The notes beneath the pieces are model-generated. The model searched no databases, was not told the origin of the DNA, and saw only the letters and a program-made list of their open reading frames with translations. From PSRI01 sp041484195 (GTDB lineage Bacteria; Bacteroidota; Bacteroidia; Chitinophagales; Chitinophagaceae), in assembly GCA_041484195.1 (NCBI GenBank), contig JBGPHC010000009.1, forward strand, positions 1-64,000: a stretch of 64,000 nt of DNA, given 5' to 3'. Positions 18,313 through 26,963 of this stretch are shown here, in pieces (positions within the stretch are counted from its first letter, which is position 1; each line of letters starts with the position of its first letter). A program made the position numbers and the translations under genes.

Positions 18313-18402
18313 AAAAAAAACCTTCCACTATTAGATCAAAGGGCCACCGGCCCTTGCCGCAGACAAGGCCTTAATGCCCGTGCCCGGCAGGCGCATTTCA
18401 CC

Positions 18403-18410
18403 TATCTTTG
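18403..18410 (+). promoter_or_regulatory. -7 box (TATCTTTG) for the TPR membrane protein
   Basis: TATCTTTG fits TAnnTTTG and is 20 bases before the ATG at 18,431. The leader between them is an inverted repeat, AGTCC (18,412-18,416) and GGACT (18,426-18,430), which abuts the start codon and could hinder initiation. Confidence 0.5.
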
Positions 18411-18430
18411 CAGTCCTTTAAAATAGGACT

Positions 18431-19081
18431 ATGAAGTTTTATAACCTAATCATAAAATACCGGCTTCAACTTGGAGCCCTCTGTCTCATCGCGGGGATCC
18501 TGGTGAATTATACCTCTTCTTTCTGGCCTGCCTTTCCTTTATATTTCCTGGCCCTGATAGCGGTTGTGAGTCATTTTCTCTTCGGTCCCATGCGCCTGAT
18601 ACAGGAATATATGGAGAATGGCGACCTGGAAGGAGCGAAAAAAGTGCTGGATTCGATCTGGTATCCCGGCCTGCTCATAAAACCCGTTCGCAGCGTCTAT
18701 TATTTTCTGAGATCCAACCTGGCCTTGTTCAAACAGGACTATGATACGGCGGAAATCATGATGAAGAAAAGCATCAGCCTGGGGGTCCCGATGAAGGAAA
18801 CAGAAGGCGCAGCTTATTTTCAACTGGGCACCATTTACATGCAAAAGAATAATATGAAACAGGCGGAGGAATATATCCGCAAAGCGATAAGGGTCGGACT
18901 GCCCGACAAAGAAAATACCGCTGCTGCCTACCTGCAGATGTGCCAGATATTCATGAACAAAAGAGAATTTCGCGCTGCAAAAGATTATTTCAGGAGAGCA
19001 AAGGAGCAAAAACCCACGACCCCCCAGGTAGTGGATCAGATCAAGCAAATTGAAAAATATATCAGCAGGATACCAGGATGA
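18431..19081 (+). CDS. Membrane-anchored TPR protein
   Basis: 216 residues. Two N-terminal hydrophobic segments (about 12-30 and 33-52) form a hairpin anchor. The remainder is built of helical repeats, two of them clear TPRs: EGAAYFQLGTIYMQKNNMKQ and TAAAYLQMCQIFMNKREFRA. TPR arrays bind partner proteins, so this is probably an inner-membrane scaffold facing the cytosol. Proteins of this length and layout are common single-copy genes in Chitinophagaceae; no function is assigned. A strong terminator follows at 19,120. Confidence 0.75.
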   Translation: MKFYNLIIKYRLQLGALCLIAGILVNYTSSFWPAFPLYFLALIAVVSHFLFGPMRLIQEYMENGDLEGAKKVLDSIWYPGLLIKPVRSVYYFLRSNLALFKQDYDTAEIMMKKSISLGVPMKETEGAAYFQLGTIYMQKNNMKQAEEYIRKAIRVGLPDKENTAAAYLQMCQIFMNKREFRAAKDYFRRAKEQKPTTPQVVDQIKQIEKYISRIPG

Positions 19082-19119
19082 ATCATGCGACCCCTGGAAT
19101 GCTGAATAGCTTACTCACA

Positions 19120-19149
19120 AAAAGCCGTCCGGAGATCCAGACGGCTTTT
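19120..19149 (+). terminator. Intrinsic terminator after the TPR gene
   Basis: AAAAGCCGTC (19,120-19,129) and GACGGCTTTT (19,140-19,149) form a perfect 10-bp stem with a 10-base loop, 38 bases after the stop at 19,081. Rich in A on one side and T on the other, it could act in both directions. Confidence 0.8.
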
Positions 19150-19565
19150 GCATTTTCAAAAAGCCGTTGAAGTTTAATGGTTAATGGCTCTTCGAAAAAT
19201 TCTTACCCACGATATCACAAAACAAGAGAAGCAATCGGATGTGTTATTCTGGTTCCCAACGGCATGAACTGAAGAAATGATCAGTTTCACCGTGCAATTT
19301 AACTAAGTGCAATGCTCTGAACAATACCACTTTGTGGTTAGTAAAATTAGTTGGTTACATGGAAAAAATACTTCACGTAAATGGGTAATTTCCCAAGGGA
19401 ACCCAGGCCCAGCCTGCCGCCGCATCGGTAATCAATGCTATTCCCAAAGGAATGGCCTCAATGAATAAAGAATCCCACTCCGGAACCAATACCCGATCCT
19501 TTCAACAAAATCCTGCTGATGCAAGGACCTGTCTCCCATACTCCGAAATCTGCTAACTTTGATTC
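19150..19565. other. Intergenic stretch before the helicase gene
   Basis: About 415 bases with no gene. TAACTTTG at 19,554-19,561, only four bases before the ATG at 19,566, fits TAnnTTTG; if used, the helicase mRNA would be nearly leaderless. Nothing else stands out. Confidence 0.4.
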
Positions 19566-22500
19566 ATGTCATTTACCAAAGAAAAACTGGAGCAAAAATT
19601 TAAGGATGAATATGAAAGGCTCAATGAGCAACAACGCCTCGCGGTTGACAAAATAGAAGGACCGGTAATGGTAATAGCCGGCCCCGGAACCGGAAAGACC
19701 CAGATACTTGCCGCAAGGATTGGAAAAATCTTATTGGAAACCGATACCAGTCCCGCCAATATTTTATGCCTCACCTATACCGAAGCCGGAACCATTGCCA
19801 TGCGTCGGCGATTACAGCATTTTATTGGACCAGACGCCTATAAAGTAAATATCTATACCTTTCACGCCTTTTGCAATGACGTGATCCAGGAGAACCTCTC
19901 TCTTTTTGAAAAGACTTCCATGGATCCGGTCTCCGACCTGGAAGAGACTGAAATATTCAAAGAACTCATCGATTCCTTTCCCGGGAATCATCCTCTGAAG
20001 CGATTTCGCGGAGATGTATATTTTGAGATAAACAACCTGAAGAATCTGTTCAGCGCCATGAAGAGGGAAGGCTGGACCCCTGAATTTGTGAGCCGGAAAA
20101 TAGACGAATTCCTGAACCTCGTAGAAAACAGTGAAGCCGGCAGCAAATATTATAAGGAATATAAATACCAGAAAAAATACAGGGATAAGGAAGCCGGATC
20201 CCTGAAGCCGGCTTTTGAAGAATTGAAAGAAAAAATGGAAAAGCTGAGGGCCGCTGCCAATGAGTTCCCTCGCTTTCAGCAACTCATGCACAAACGAAAT
20301 CGTTACGATTTTGATGACATGATCAACTGGGTGATAAAGGCCTTCCGGGAAAATAAAAACCTGCTCGCCCGCTACCAGGAACAATTTCAATATATACTGG
20401 TAGATGAATTCCAGGACAGCAGCGGCACGCAAAATAAAATTGTAGAACTACTCATTAGCTATTGGGATAAACCAAATATTTTCGTAGTGGGCGATGACGA
20501 CCAGAGCATCTTTCGCTTCCAGGGTGCCAATGTGGAGAACATGCTCAATTTTGCCGACAGCTACAAGAATGACCTTCTCACCGTGGTATTGACCAGTAAT
20601 TACAGGTCCACGCAACCGATTCTCGACATCTCCAAAACACTGATCGATCAGAATCAGGAAAGGCTGGTGAGACAGATTGAAGGATTGAGCAAGAACCTCC
20701 TGTCGGCAAATCCGGCGGTCAGTCAATCGGAAGTCAGGCCGATCCTAAAGGAATATGAAACACAGCGTGAGGAAATGACGGATATAATATTGCAGGTGGA
20801 AAAACTCATTCAACAAGGCACAGTACCTAAGAGAATCGCCGTCATTTACAAAGAGAATAAATTTGGAAATGAGTTGATGCAATATTGCAAGCTCCGGAAA
20901 ATTCCATTCTACAGCCGCAGAAACCAGAATATTTTCGAAATTCCTCTGGCCAGAAAAATAATCCTCCTTCTGCAATATCTCGCCGCTGAGCATGATATAC
21001 CCTATGGAGGCGATGAGATGTTATTTGAAATTCTTCATTTCGACTGGTTCCAAATCCCGGCCATGGAAGTGGCCAAAATAAGTGTGGAAGTAGCGGAAAG
21101 GCAGTTTGGCAAGGACAAGACTTCGATCAGAGAATTAATTTACGAAAAATCCAGGGCCCCTGCGAAAGACCTGTTCAGCCAGGGTTTGCACGCCGGCTTG
21201 CTGAAGGCCCATGCTGTTTTGGAAAAACTTATTTCAGATGTGCCGAATGTCACAATTCAGCAATTGCTGGAAAATATCATACGCGAAACAGGCATACTTC
21301 AATACATCATGCAAAGCCCCGAAAAGGTCTGGTTAATCCAGGTGCTAACGGCGGTTTTTGATTTTGTGAAAGAAGAAAGCAGGCGGGATCCCTCCCTGCA
21401 GCTACAGGGCCTGGTGAGCATTTTTGAATTGATGGAAAAAGAAGGGATACCACTTCCGATCATACAGGTGAGTGGTAATGACAGGGGAGTAAACCTCCTA
21501 ACCGTACACGGCTCCAAAGGGCTGGAATTCGAATATGTGTTTTTCGCCGGCTGCAATGCCGGTTTTTGGGAAGGCAAGCGCGCCCCTTCATCGGGATATA
21601 AACTGCCTGATACTTTTTTCCCATCTCTCCTGGCAGAAGAAAGAGGAGACAGTAATCCGGCTCTTCACAAAAAAGATGCAGAGGAACTGCGCAGGTTGTT
21701 TTATGTTGCCTTGACCCGCGCGGAAAAATATCTCTACATTTCTTATAGTCGTTACGGGAATGATGGCAAGGAAAGGGAACCTTCCATGTTCATTGCTGAA
21801 ATTCTGGCCAAACATGACTATCCGGTTGAAAAAGTATTTATCAGTGAGGAAGTATTGGCGGAATTCCAATTGCTCCAGTTCGGAGAAGTTATAGCCCCTG
21901 AAATTGAAAAACTGGAAGAAGAATTTATCGGCCGGCTGCTCGAAAAATTCGTGATGAATGTAACGGCCCTGAACAATTATTTGAACTGTCCGCTGGAGTT
22001 TTATTTCAAGACCCTGGTGAGGATACCTTCTCCCAAAAATGAGGCCACCGAATTCGGGTCATCGGTCCATTATGCGCTTGAAAAATTATTCCGGAAAATG
22101 CTTGACAGCGAGAAAAAGCAATTCCCTTCCAGGGAGACTTTCATCGGGGATTTTGAATGGTATATGAAGCGGCACAGGGAGAGTTTTACCAAAGAACAAT
22201 TCAATAGAAGGATGGAATATGGAATTGATGTGCTGGGCAAATATTACGACCAATACATCAACAGTTGGCATCGGGTAGTGTCCGTAGAAAGATCGATCAA
22301 GGGAGTTGTAGTGAATGGCGTTCCTCTCAAGGGCAAGCTGGACAAACTGGAGTTTTTTGGCGAGGAAATAAATGTGGTGGATTACAAGACCGGTGACCCG
22401 GAAAAATCGAGGTCCAAGCTTCAATCACCTAACGAAAAAAATCCTGAGGGTGGCGACTACTGGCGACAGGCCGTGTTTTACAAGATCCTGGTTGATCAGG

Positions 22501-22772
22501 CTGATCAGAAAGGACGGACGGTGAGGAGCGCGGAATTTGACTTTGTGGAGCCGGATAAGAAAAAGAAATACAAAAAGGAAAGAGTCTTGATCAATGAGGC
22601 CGATATTGAAACCGTCAGAGAACAGATCAGTTCAGTATGGACCAGAATTCAGAACCGTGAATTTTATACCGGATGCGGCAAACCTGATTGCCACTGGTGC
22701 AATTTCGCCAAGACCAACAATCTCGCCGTGGCCTTGCACGAAGTTAATGAGGAGGAAGAATCCGAATCCTGA
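19566..22772 (+). CDS. UvrD-family helicase fused to a PD-(D/E)XK nuclease
   Basis: 1,068 residues. The front two thirds is a superfamily 1A helicase: QQRLAVDKIEGPVMVIAGPGTGKT (Q motif and Walker A, about residues 20-45), ILVDEFQDSS (motif II), VVGDDDQSIFRFQGA (motif III), LLTVHGSKGLEFEYVF (motif V) and FYVALTRAEKYLYI (motif VI). The end has a RecB-like nuclease, VVDYKTGDPEKS, and a split cysteine set: one Cys in LNNYLNCPLEFYF before the nuclease and CGKPDCHWC after it. Four cysteines so placed hold an iron-sulfur cluster in AddB and related nucleases. The protein should unwind and degrade DNA ends in recombinational repair, an AddA/AdnB-like role; recR lies 1.8 kb downstream on the same strand. 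Confidence 0.85.
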   Translation: MSFTKEKLEQKFKDEYERLNEQQRLAVDKIEGPVMVIAGPGTGKTQILAARIGKILLETDTSPANILCLTYTEAGTIAMRRRLQHFIGPDAYKVNIYTFHAFCNDVIQENLSLFEKTSMDPVSDLEETEIFKELIDSFPGNHPLKRFRGDVYFEINNLKNLFSAMKREGWTPEFVSRKIDEFLNLVENSEAGSKYYKEYKYQKKYRDKEAGSLKPAFEELKEKMEKLRAAANEFPRFQQLMHKRNRYDFDDMINWVIKAFRENKNLLARYQEQFQYILVDEFQDSSGTQNKIVELLISYWDKPNIFVVGDDDQSIFRFQGANVENMLNFADSYKNDLLTVVLTSNYRSTQPILDISKTLIDQNQERLVRQIEGLSKNLLSANPAVSQSEVRPILKEYETQREEMTDIILQVEKLIQQGTVPKRIAVIYKENKFGNELMQYCKLRKIPFYSRRNQNIFEIPLARKIILLLQYLAAEHDIPYGGDEMLFEILHFDWFQIPAMEVAKISVEVAERQFGKDKTSIRELIYEKSRAPAKDLFSQGLHAGLLKAHAVLEKLISDVPNVTIQQLLENIIRETGILQYIMQSPEKVWLIQVLTAVFDFVKEESRRDPSLQLQGLVSIFELMEKEGIPLPIIQVSGNDRGVNLLTVHGSKGLEFEYVFFAGCNAGFWEGKRAPSSGYKLPDTFFPSLLAEERGDSNPALHKKDAEELRRLFYVALTRAEKYLYISYSRYGNDGKEREPSMFIAEILAKHDYPVEKVFISEEVLAEFQLLQFGEVIAPEIEKLEEEFIGRLLEKFVMNVTALNNYLNCPLEFYFKTLVRIPSPKNEATEFGSSVHYALEKLFRKMLDSEKKQFPSRETFIGDFEWYMKRHRESFTKEQFNRRMEYGIDVLGKYYDQYINSWHRVVSVERSIKGVVVNGVPLKGKLDKLEFFGEEINVVDYKTGDPEKSRSKLQSPNEKNPEGGDYWRQAVFYKILVDQADQKGRTVRSAEFDFVEPDKKKKYKKERVLINEADIETVREQISSVWTRIQNREFYTGCGKPDCHWCNFAKTNNLAVALHEVNEEEESES

Positions 22773-22958
22773 GCGATGCTGAAGGAATTGGTCACAACAC
22801 CCCGATATTCCCGGAAATTCACTTTATTGCGTTGGATGGAACAATAGAAATGCAGTCACATCTGGTTCTGCAATGATTTAAATGATTATTAGCAGTATCG
22901 AAAGGGATTATACTTCAAAACCAATTAAGTTTGCAACTCATTTTTGTATCTGGTAAAA

Positions 22959-24368
22959 ATGTGGCATAAATCAGCAATTTCTTTTTTGGCATTCGTCGCG
23001 ATCTACTATGTAATCACCATCGGCGGGTCCGGTTGCGCACAGATCATTCCTCCTACAGGTGGCCCGAAAGATACTTTGGCTCCTGTGTTGCTCGAGGCTA
23101 TTCCCAAGGATTCTACGATCAATTTTACCGGCAATAAGATCACCCTGAATTTTGATGAATATGTGCAATTGGATAATAATCTCCAGGACCAGCTCATTGT
23201 TTCGCCCACGCCAAAAATCGCACCTTCCATTGAGGCGAAATTGAAAACCGTCACCATCAAGATAAAGGACACACTGGAACCCAATACCACTTATAGCATT
23301 GATTTGGGAAACGCGTTGAAGGATATCAATGAAGGCAATGCCCTCAGAAATTTCACTTATCTTTTTACTACAGGGTCTAAGTTTGACAGCGCCATGCTAT
23401 CGGGGAATGTGATTCTTGCTGAAAATGGCAAGATTGACACAACCCTCATAGTGATGCTCCACAGGAATTTAGACGACTCCGCCGTGGTAAAAGAAAGACC
23501 CCGATATTATACGCGCCTGGACAAGAAAGGTAATTTCAAATTCCATAACCTGGCCCCGGGACGATACAATGTATTTGCTCTCAAAGATCCCAGCGGTCAA
23601 AAATTGTATCAACGCAATAGCGACCTCTTCGCATTTATAGACAGCAATATTATCGTTGGCCCCTCAGGCCCAGGCCTCGTGTTGTATGCATTCGCTGGTG
23701 AAGCCGAAGCGCCCAGACCGGGAGGATCCAAGACAGGGAATGCGCCGGCAGACAAGAGACTTCGATTCAATACCACCCTTGAAAATGGTCAGCAGGATCT
23801 GTTGAATCACCTGGAAATCGTTTTTGATAAACCACTCAGGACATTTGACTCTTCGAAACTGCATCTTACTGACAGTTTGTTTCAACCCGTTGCAGGATAC
23901 CAGGTGGAAGAAGATACTTCGCACAGAAAAATAATTCTAAACTATCCCTGGCAGGAGAAACAATTCTTCAGGCTGATATTGGAAAAAACCGTCGTTACCG
24001 ATACTTTGGGGAACCAGCTGTCAAAGGACGATACACTTAAAATAAGTACAAAACTGAATAGCGATTATGGAAGGCCGAAATTCAGGATCAACAATCTCGA
24101 CACTTCGAAACATATTGTATTGCTCTTCATGAAAGATGGTAAACTTAGCAGGTCGGAGAGGGTCAATTCCAGGGAATTCAGTTATAAGCTATTTCCTCCC
24201 GGTGATTATGAGATCTATATCCTTTATGACCGGAACAGCAATGGCAAATGGGATACAGGAGACTATTGGAAAAAGCTTCAACCGGAGCGGGTGGTTTCCG
24301 ATGGGAAAAAATATAATGTCAAGGCAGACTGGGATAATGATATCCTCATAGAATTGAAGAATGAATGA
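22959..24368 (+). CDS. Ig-like (Big_5) domain lipoprotein
   Basis: 469 residues from the ATG at 22,959; an in-frame TTG lies five codons earlier. The signal sequence ends in a lipobox, TIGGSGC, so it is lipid-anchored. The mature start (IPPTGGPKDTLAPVLLEAIPK) and the following DEYVQL region are typical of the SbsA Ig-like/Big_5 fold of a conserved Bacteroidota family. A prealbumin-like section follows (KKGNFKFHNLAPGRYNVFAL) and a C-terminal LYDRNSNGKWDTGDYW segment resembles an EF-hand-like calcium loop. It should sit at the outer membrane or surface. No enzyme motif is present. Confidence 0.75.
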   Translation: MWHKSAISFLAFVAIYYVITIGGSGCAQIIPPTGGPKDTLAPVLLEAIPKDSTINFTGNKITLNFDEYVQLDNNLQDQLIVSPTPKIAPSIEAKLKTVTIKIKDTLEPNTTYSIDLGNALKDINEGNALRNFTYLFTTGSKFDSAMLSGNVILAENGKIDTTLIVMLHRNLDDSAVVKERPRYYTRLDKKGNFKFHNLAPGRYNVFALKDPSGQKLYQRNSDLFAFIDSNIIVGPSGPGLVLYAFAGEAEAPRPGGSKTGNAPADKRLRFNTTLENGQQDLLNHLEIVFDKPLRTFDSSKLHLTDSLFQPVAGYQVEEDTSHRKIILNYPWQEKQFFRLILEKTVVTDTLGNQLSKDDTLKISTKLNSDYGRPKFRINNLDTSKHIVLLFMKDGKLSRSERVNSREFSYKLFPPGDYEIYILYDRNSNGKWDTGDYWKKLQPERVVSDGKKYNVKADWDNDILIELKNE

Positions 24369-24576
24369 TAGCCTGGTTGAAGACCGAGAGAGATTAATCG
24401 ATCAGCAGGCTTTGATGATCCATGCAAGTGTTCATTGGTCTCTCAATGGGAATGAACCATAGGTTTGAAGGGTTTTCCAATCGGCTGAGCTTCCAGACAT
24501 GAAATCTCCATGCATTCCTTCACTTACCCAACAATTGAAGCAAGCTCAACTGCCGCCACTCACTTATATTTGCAGG

Positions 24577-25200
24577 ATGATTTTCTCCTCGACTATTTTG
24601 GAAAATGCGGTGAATGAATTTGCCAGGCTGCCGGGAATCGGAAAGAAGACGGCATTGAGGCTGGTCTTGCATCTTATTAAACAGAGCCCCGCTGAGGTCC
24701 GGCAATTTACGGAAGCGATAGACAAGATGAAAAAGGAGATCAGGTTCTGCTCGAAATGCAATAATATTTCGGACACCGAAGTCTGTAATATCTGTTCAGA
24801 CCGGTCCAGGAAATCAGGAACGATATGCGTTGTTGAAAGCCTACGGGATGTGATTGCCATAGAAAGTACCCAACAGTATAATGGCCTTTACCATGTTCTG
24901 GGTGGAATCATCTCTCCCTTGGACGGTATTGGCCCGGATCAACTCAATATTGATTCACTGCTGCGGAGGATAAAAGAGGAAAAACCCGAAGAGCTTATTT
25001 TCGCATTGAGCCCCAATATACAGGGCGATACTACCATCTATTATATACAGAAGAAATTGCAGGACAAACCCCTTCGGATTACCACGATAGCCCGTGGAAT
25101 CGCTTTCGGCGGGGAGCTGGAATATGCCGATGAAATGACCCTTGCCCGCTCAATAACCAATCGCCAGCCCGTAGATAACTACATGATTAACAATAAGTAG
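24577..25200 (+). CDS. recR: Recombination protein RecR
   Basis: 207 residues from the ATG at 24,577 (MIFSSTILENAVNEFARLPG); the frame is open 26 codons further upstream but that part is not RecR-like. The helix-hairpin-helix ARLPGIGKKTALRLVLHL, the zinc finger CSKCNN...CNIC and the Toprim region (ICVVESLRDVIAIE, ALSPNIQGDTT) are all present and the length is normal. RecR works with RecO (and RecF) to load RecA at gaps. TATATTTG at 24,565-24,572 just before the ATG fits the -7 consensus. Confidence 0.95.
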   Translation: MIFSSTILENAVNEFARLPGIGKKTALRLVLHLIKQSPAEVRQFTEAIDKMKKEIRFCSKCNNISDTEVCNICSDRSRKSGTICVVESLRDVIAIESTQQYNGLYHVLGGIISPLDGIGPDQLNIDSLLRRIKEEKPEELIFALSPNIQGDTTIYYIQKKLQDKPLRITTIARGIAFGGELEYADEMTLARSITNRQPVDNYMINNK

Positions 25201-25450
25201 CAAAGTAATTTGTGCTTTTGGCCCTAAACTTGCTTTATTACCTGTTCAGCGGCCAGAATTTCCCGTTCGGTAACATTTATTGGTATAAGCCATCAAAATG
25301 GGCAATCTTTGTTTTAGAATCAATATCCAATAAAAGCCACCAATATCCGAACTAATCCAATATCAGAATTACCAATCCAGATCCTGTGGCCGACCTCGTT
25401 TTACAAAGGGTTCTACAAAGTATTTAGATTCCTTATCCATGAGAAACCCA

Positions 25451-25511
25451 GTTGAATTTTAATCCTTTACCTGGTGGAATACGGATTCTGCTGCCTTTAA
25501 AAAAATTCAAC
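25451..25511 (+). other. Possible structured RNA element
   Basis: GTTGAATTTT (25,451-25,460) pairs perfectly with AAAATTCAAC (25,502-25,511), closing a domain that contains AATCC (25,461-25,465) with GGATT (25,483-25,487). An intrinsic terminator begins 12 bases later. A closed multi-stem domain followed by a terminator is how attenuators, riboswitches and small RNAs look. Nothing here matches SAM, cobalamin or THF riboswitch cores as I know them. Confidence 0.4.
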
Positions 25512-25523
25512 GATAACCATTCT

Positions 25524-25553
25524 GCCGCAATGTTTTGTCATTGCGGCTTTTTA
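25524..25553 (+). terminator. Intrinsic terminator between recR and metH
   Basis: GCCGCAATG (25,524-25,532), loop TTTTGT, CATTGCGGC (25,539-25,547), then TTTTTATTTTA. The 9-bp perfect stem and T-run are strong. It ends the recR transcript or a separate small RNA starting in the gap. Confidence 0.85.
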
Positions 25554-25799
25554 TTTTACTTTTGTGCTGCATTTACAGGCGGATTTGTTTATTGTTCGGC
25601 CTGTTTGCTCTGGGGCTAATGCCCGGTTAGCATTAACTGAACTAATAAACGCCAAGAAACTCCACTCCCAGTTTCCCAACGTTTAAACTGCTCAGCACTC
25701 TTAACCGGATTTTTTGCCAGCCATATTTCAATCCCTTCGGGGGTTTGAGGGGTATCATCCCTATTGCGATAACCTGAACCATCAAAAACAGGAGACATC

Positions 25800-26828
25800 A
25801 TGAAGACGATCTATGATTGTTTAAAAGAAAGAATTCTGATCATTGACGGAGCCATGGGTACCATGATCCAGCGGCATAAGCTTACTGAAAAGGATTTCAG
25901 AGGAGAAAGATTTAAGGACTGGCCCGTGGATGTAAAGGGCAATAGCGATCTGCTTTGCCTGACGCAACCAGAGATCATAGAATCCATTCACCGGCAATAT
26001 CTCGAAGCCGGTGCCGATATTATTGAGACCAATACTTTTTCAAGCACAGCCATTGCGCAGGCCGATTATGGAATGCAGTCCCTGATTTACGAATTGAACC
26101 TGGCGGCTGCAGGACTTGCCAAAAAAGCAGCTTTGGAATTTACCACGAAGGATCCCTCAAAACCTAGATTTGTTGCAGGCGCAATTGGTCCACTGAACAA
26201 GACTCTTAGTTTATCACCCGATGTAAATGATCCCGGCTTCCGTGCCGTAAACTTCGACGAAGTAGTAGCTGCCTATTTAGAGCAGGTCAGAGGCCTGGTA
26301 GATGGTGGTGTTGACCTGCTGCTGATTGAAACCATATTTGACACACTCAATGCGAAGGCCGCTGTATACGCCATCAAGAAATATTTTCGCGAATCGGGAC
26401 AAAAAGAATTGCCCATCATGATCAGCGGCACCATAACCGATGCCTCAGGGCGCACGCTCAGCGGGCAGACACTGGAAGCTTTCTATATTTCACTGAATCA
26501 TGCAAGGCCTTTAAGTTTTGGATTGAACTGCGCTTTGGGCGCGGCTGAAATGCGTCCTCATATTGAGGAATTGTCGCATTTGGCCGGTTGTTATACTTCA
26601 GCGTATCCCAATGCCGGCCTGCCGAATGCCATGGGTGAATACGACGAGCAACCGGAACAAACGGCTCATTTTATTGAAGAATGGGCGGAACAGGGATTCG
26701 TGAATATTGTGGGAGGATGTTGCGGCACTACGCCTGAGCATATCCGCCATATTGCCGAACATGTGGCCAGGTTTAAACCCAGGGCATTACCGGTATTACA
26801 AGAAGAACCCGAATTGAGTCATTCATGA
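25800..26828 (+). CDS. metH: Methionine synthase, homocysteine-binding half
   Basis: 342 residues covering only the first module of cobalamin-dependent methionine synthase: ILIIDGAMGTMIQRHKL at the start, GADIIETNTFSSTA, and the zinc cysteines in GLNCALGAAEM and NIVGGCCGTTPEH. This module holds homocysteine on zinc for methyl transfer from methylcobalamin. The other modules are encoded 136 bases downstream, so the two proteins should act together. A two-gene MetH is known in several Bacteroidota. AGGAG lies just before the ATG. Confidence 0.92.
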   Translation: MKTIYDCLKERILIIDGAMGTMIQRHKLTEKDFRGERFKDWPVDVKGNSDLLCLTQPEIIESIHRQYLEAGADIIETNTFSSTAIAQADYGMQSLIYELNLAAAGLAKKAALEFTTKDPSKPRFVAGAIGPLNKTLSLSPDVNDPGFRAVNFDEVVAAYLEQVRGLVDGGVDLLLIETIFDTLNAKAAVYAIKKYFRESGQKELPIMISGTITDASGRTLSGQTLEAFYISLNHARPLSFGLNCALGAAEMRPHIEELSHLAGCYTSAYPNAGLPNAMGEYDEQPEQTAHFIEEWAEQGFVNIVGGCCGTTPEHIRHIAEHVARFKPRALPVLQEEPELSHS

Positions 26829-26963
26829 ATTTCAGGTAGAAGTTTATTTTATGAAAATCCTGAACGCTTCCAAACTAAATTCGAAATCACTTTATAAAAA
26901 TTACCGCGGTCAATCAGCCTCAGAATCCTGTAGGTTGAAAATGGCTACCTCAAAGAAATTGAC

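Larger units (their letters stand above)
25201..25799. other. Long intergenic region upstream of metH
   Basis: 599 bases without a supported gene. It holds the paired structure and terminator at 25,451-25,553. A minus-strand open frame at 25,616-25,801 gives 61 residues (QTPEGIEIWLAKNPVKSAEQ in its middle) that read like protein, but it has no recognisable family or start signal and may be a remnant. No SAM or cobalamin riboswitch consensus was found. Confidence 0.45.

Noticed and set aside
25201..25799. Cobalamin or SAM riboswitch before metH
   Set aside because: I looked for the B12 box and SAM-I/SAM-II cores and found none; only an unclassified folded segment is present.
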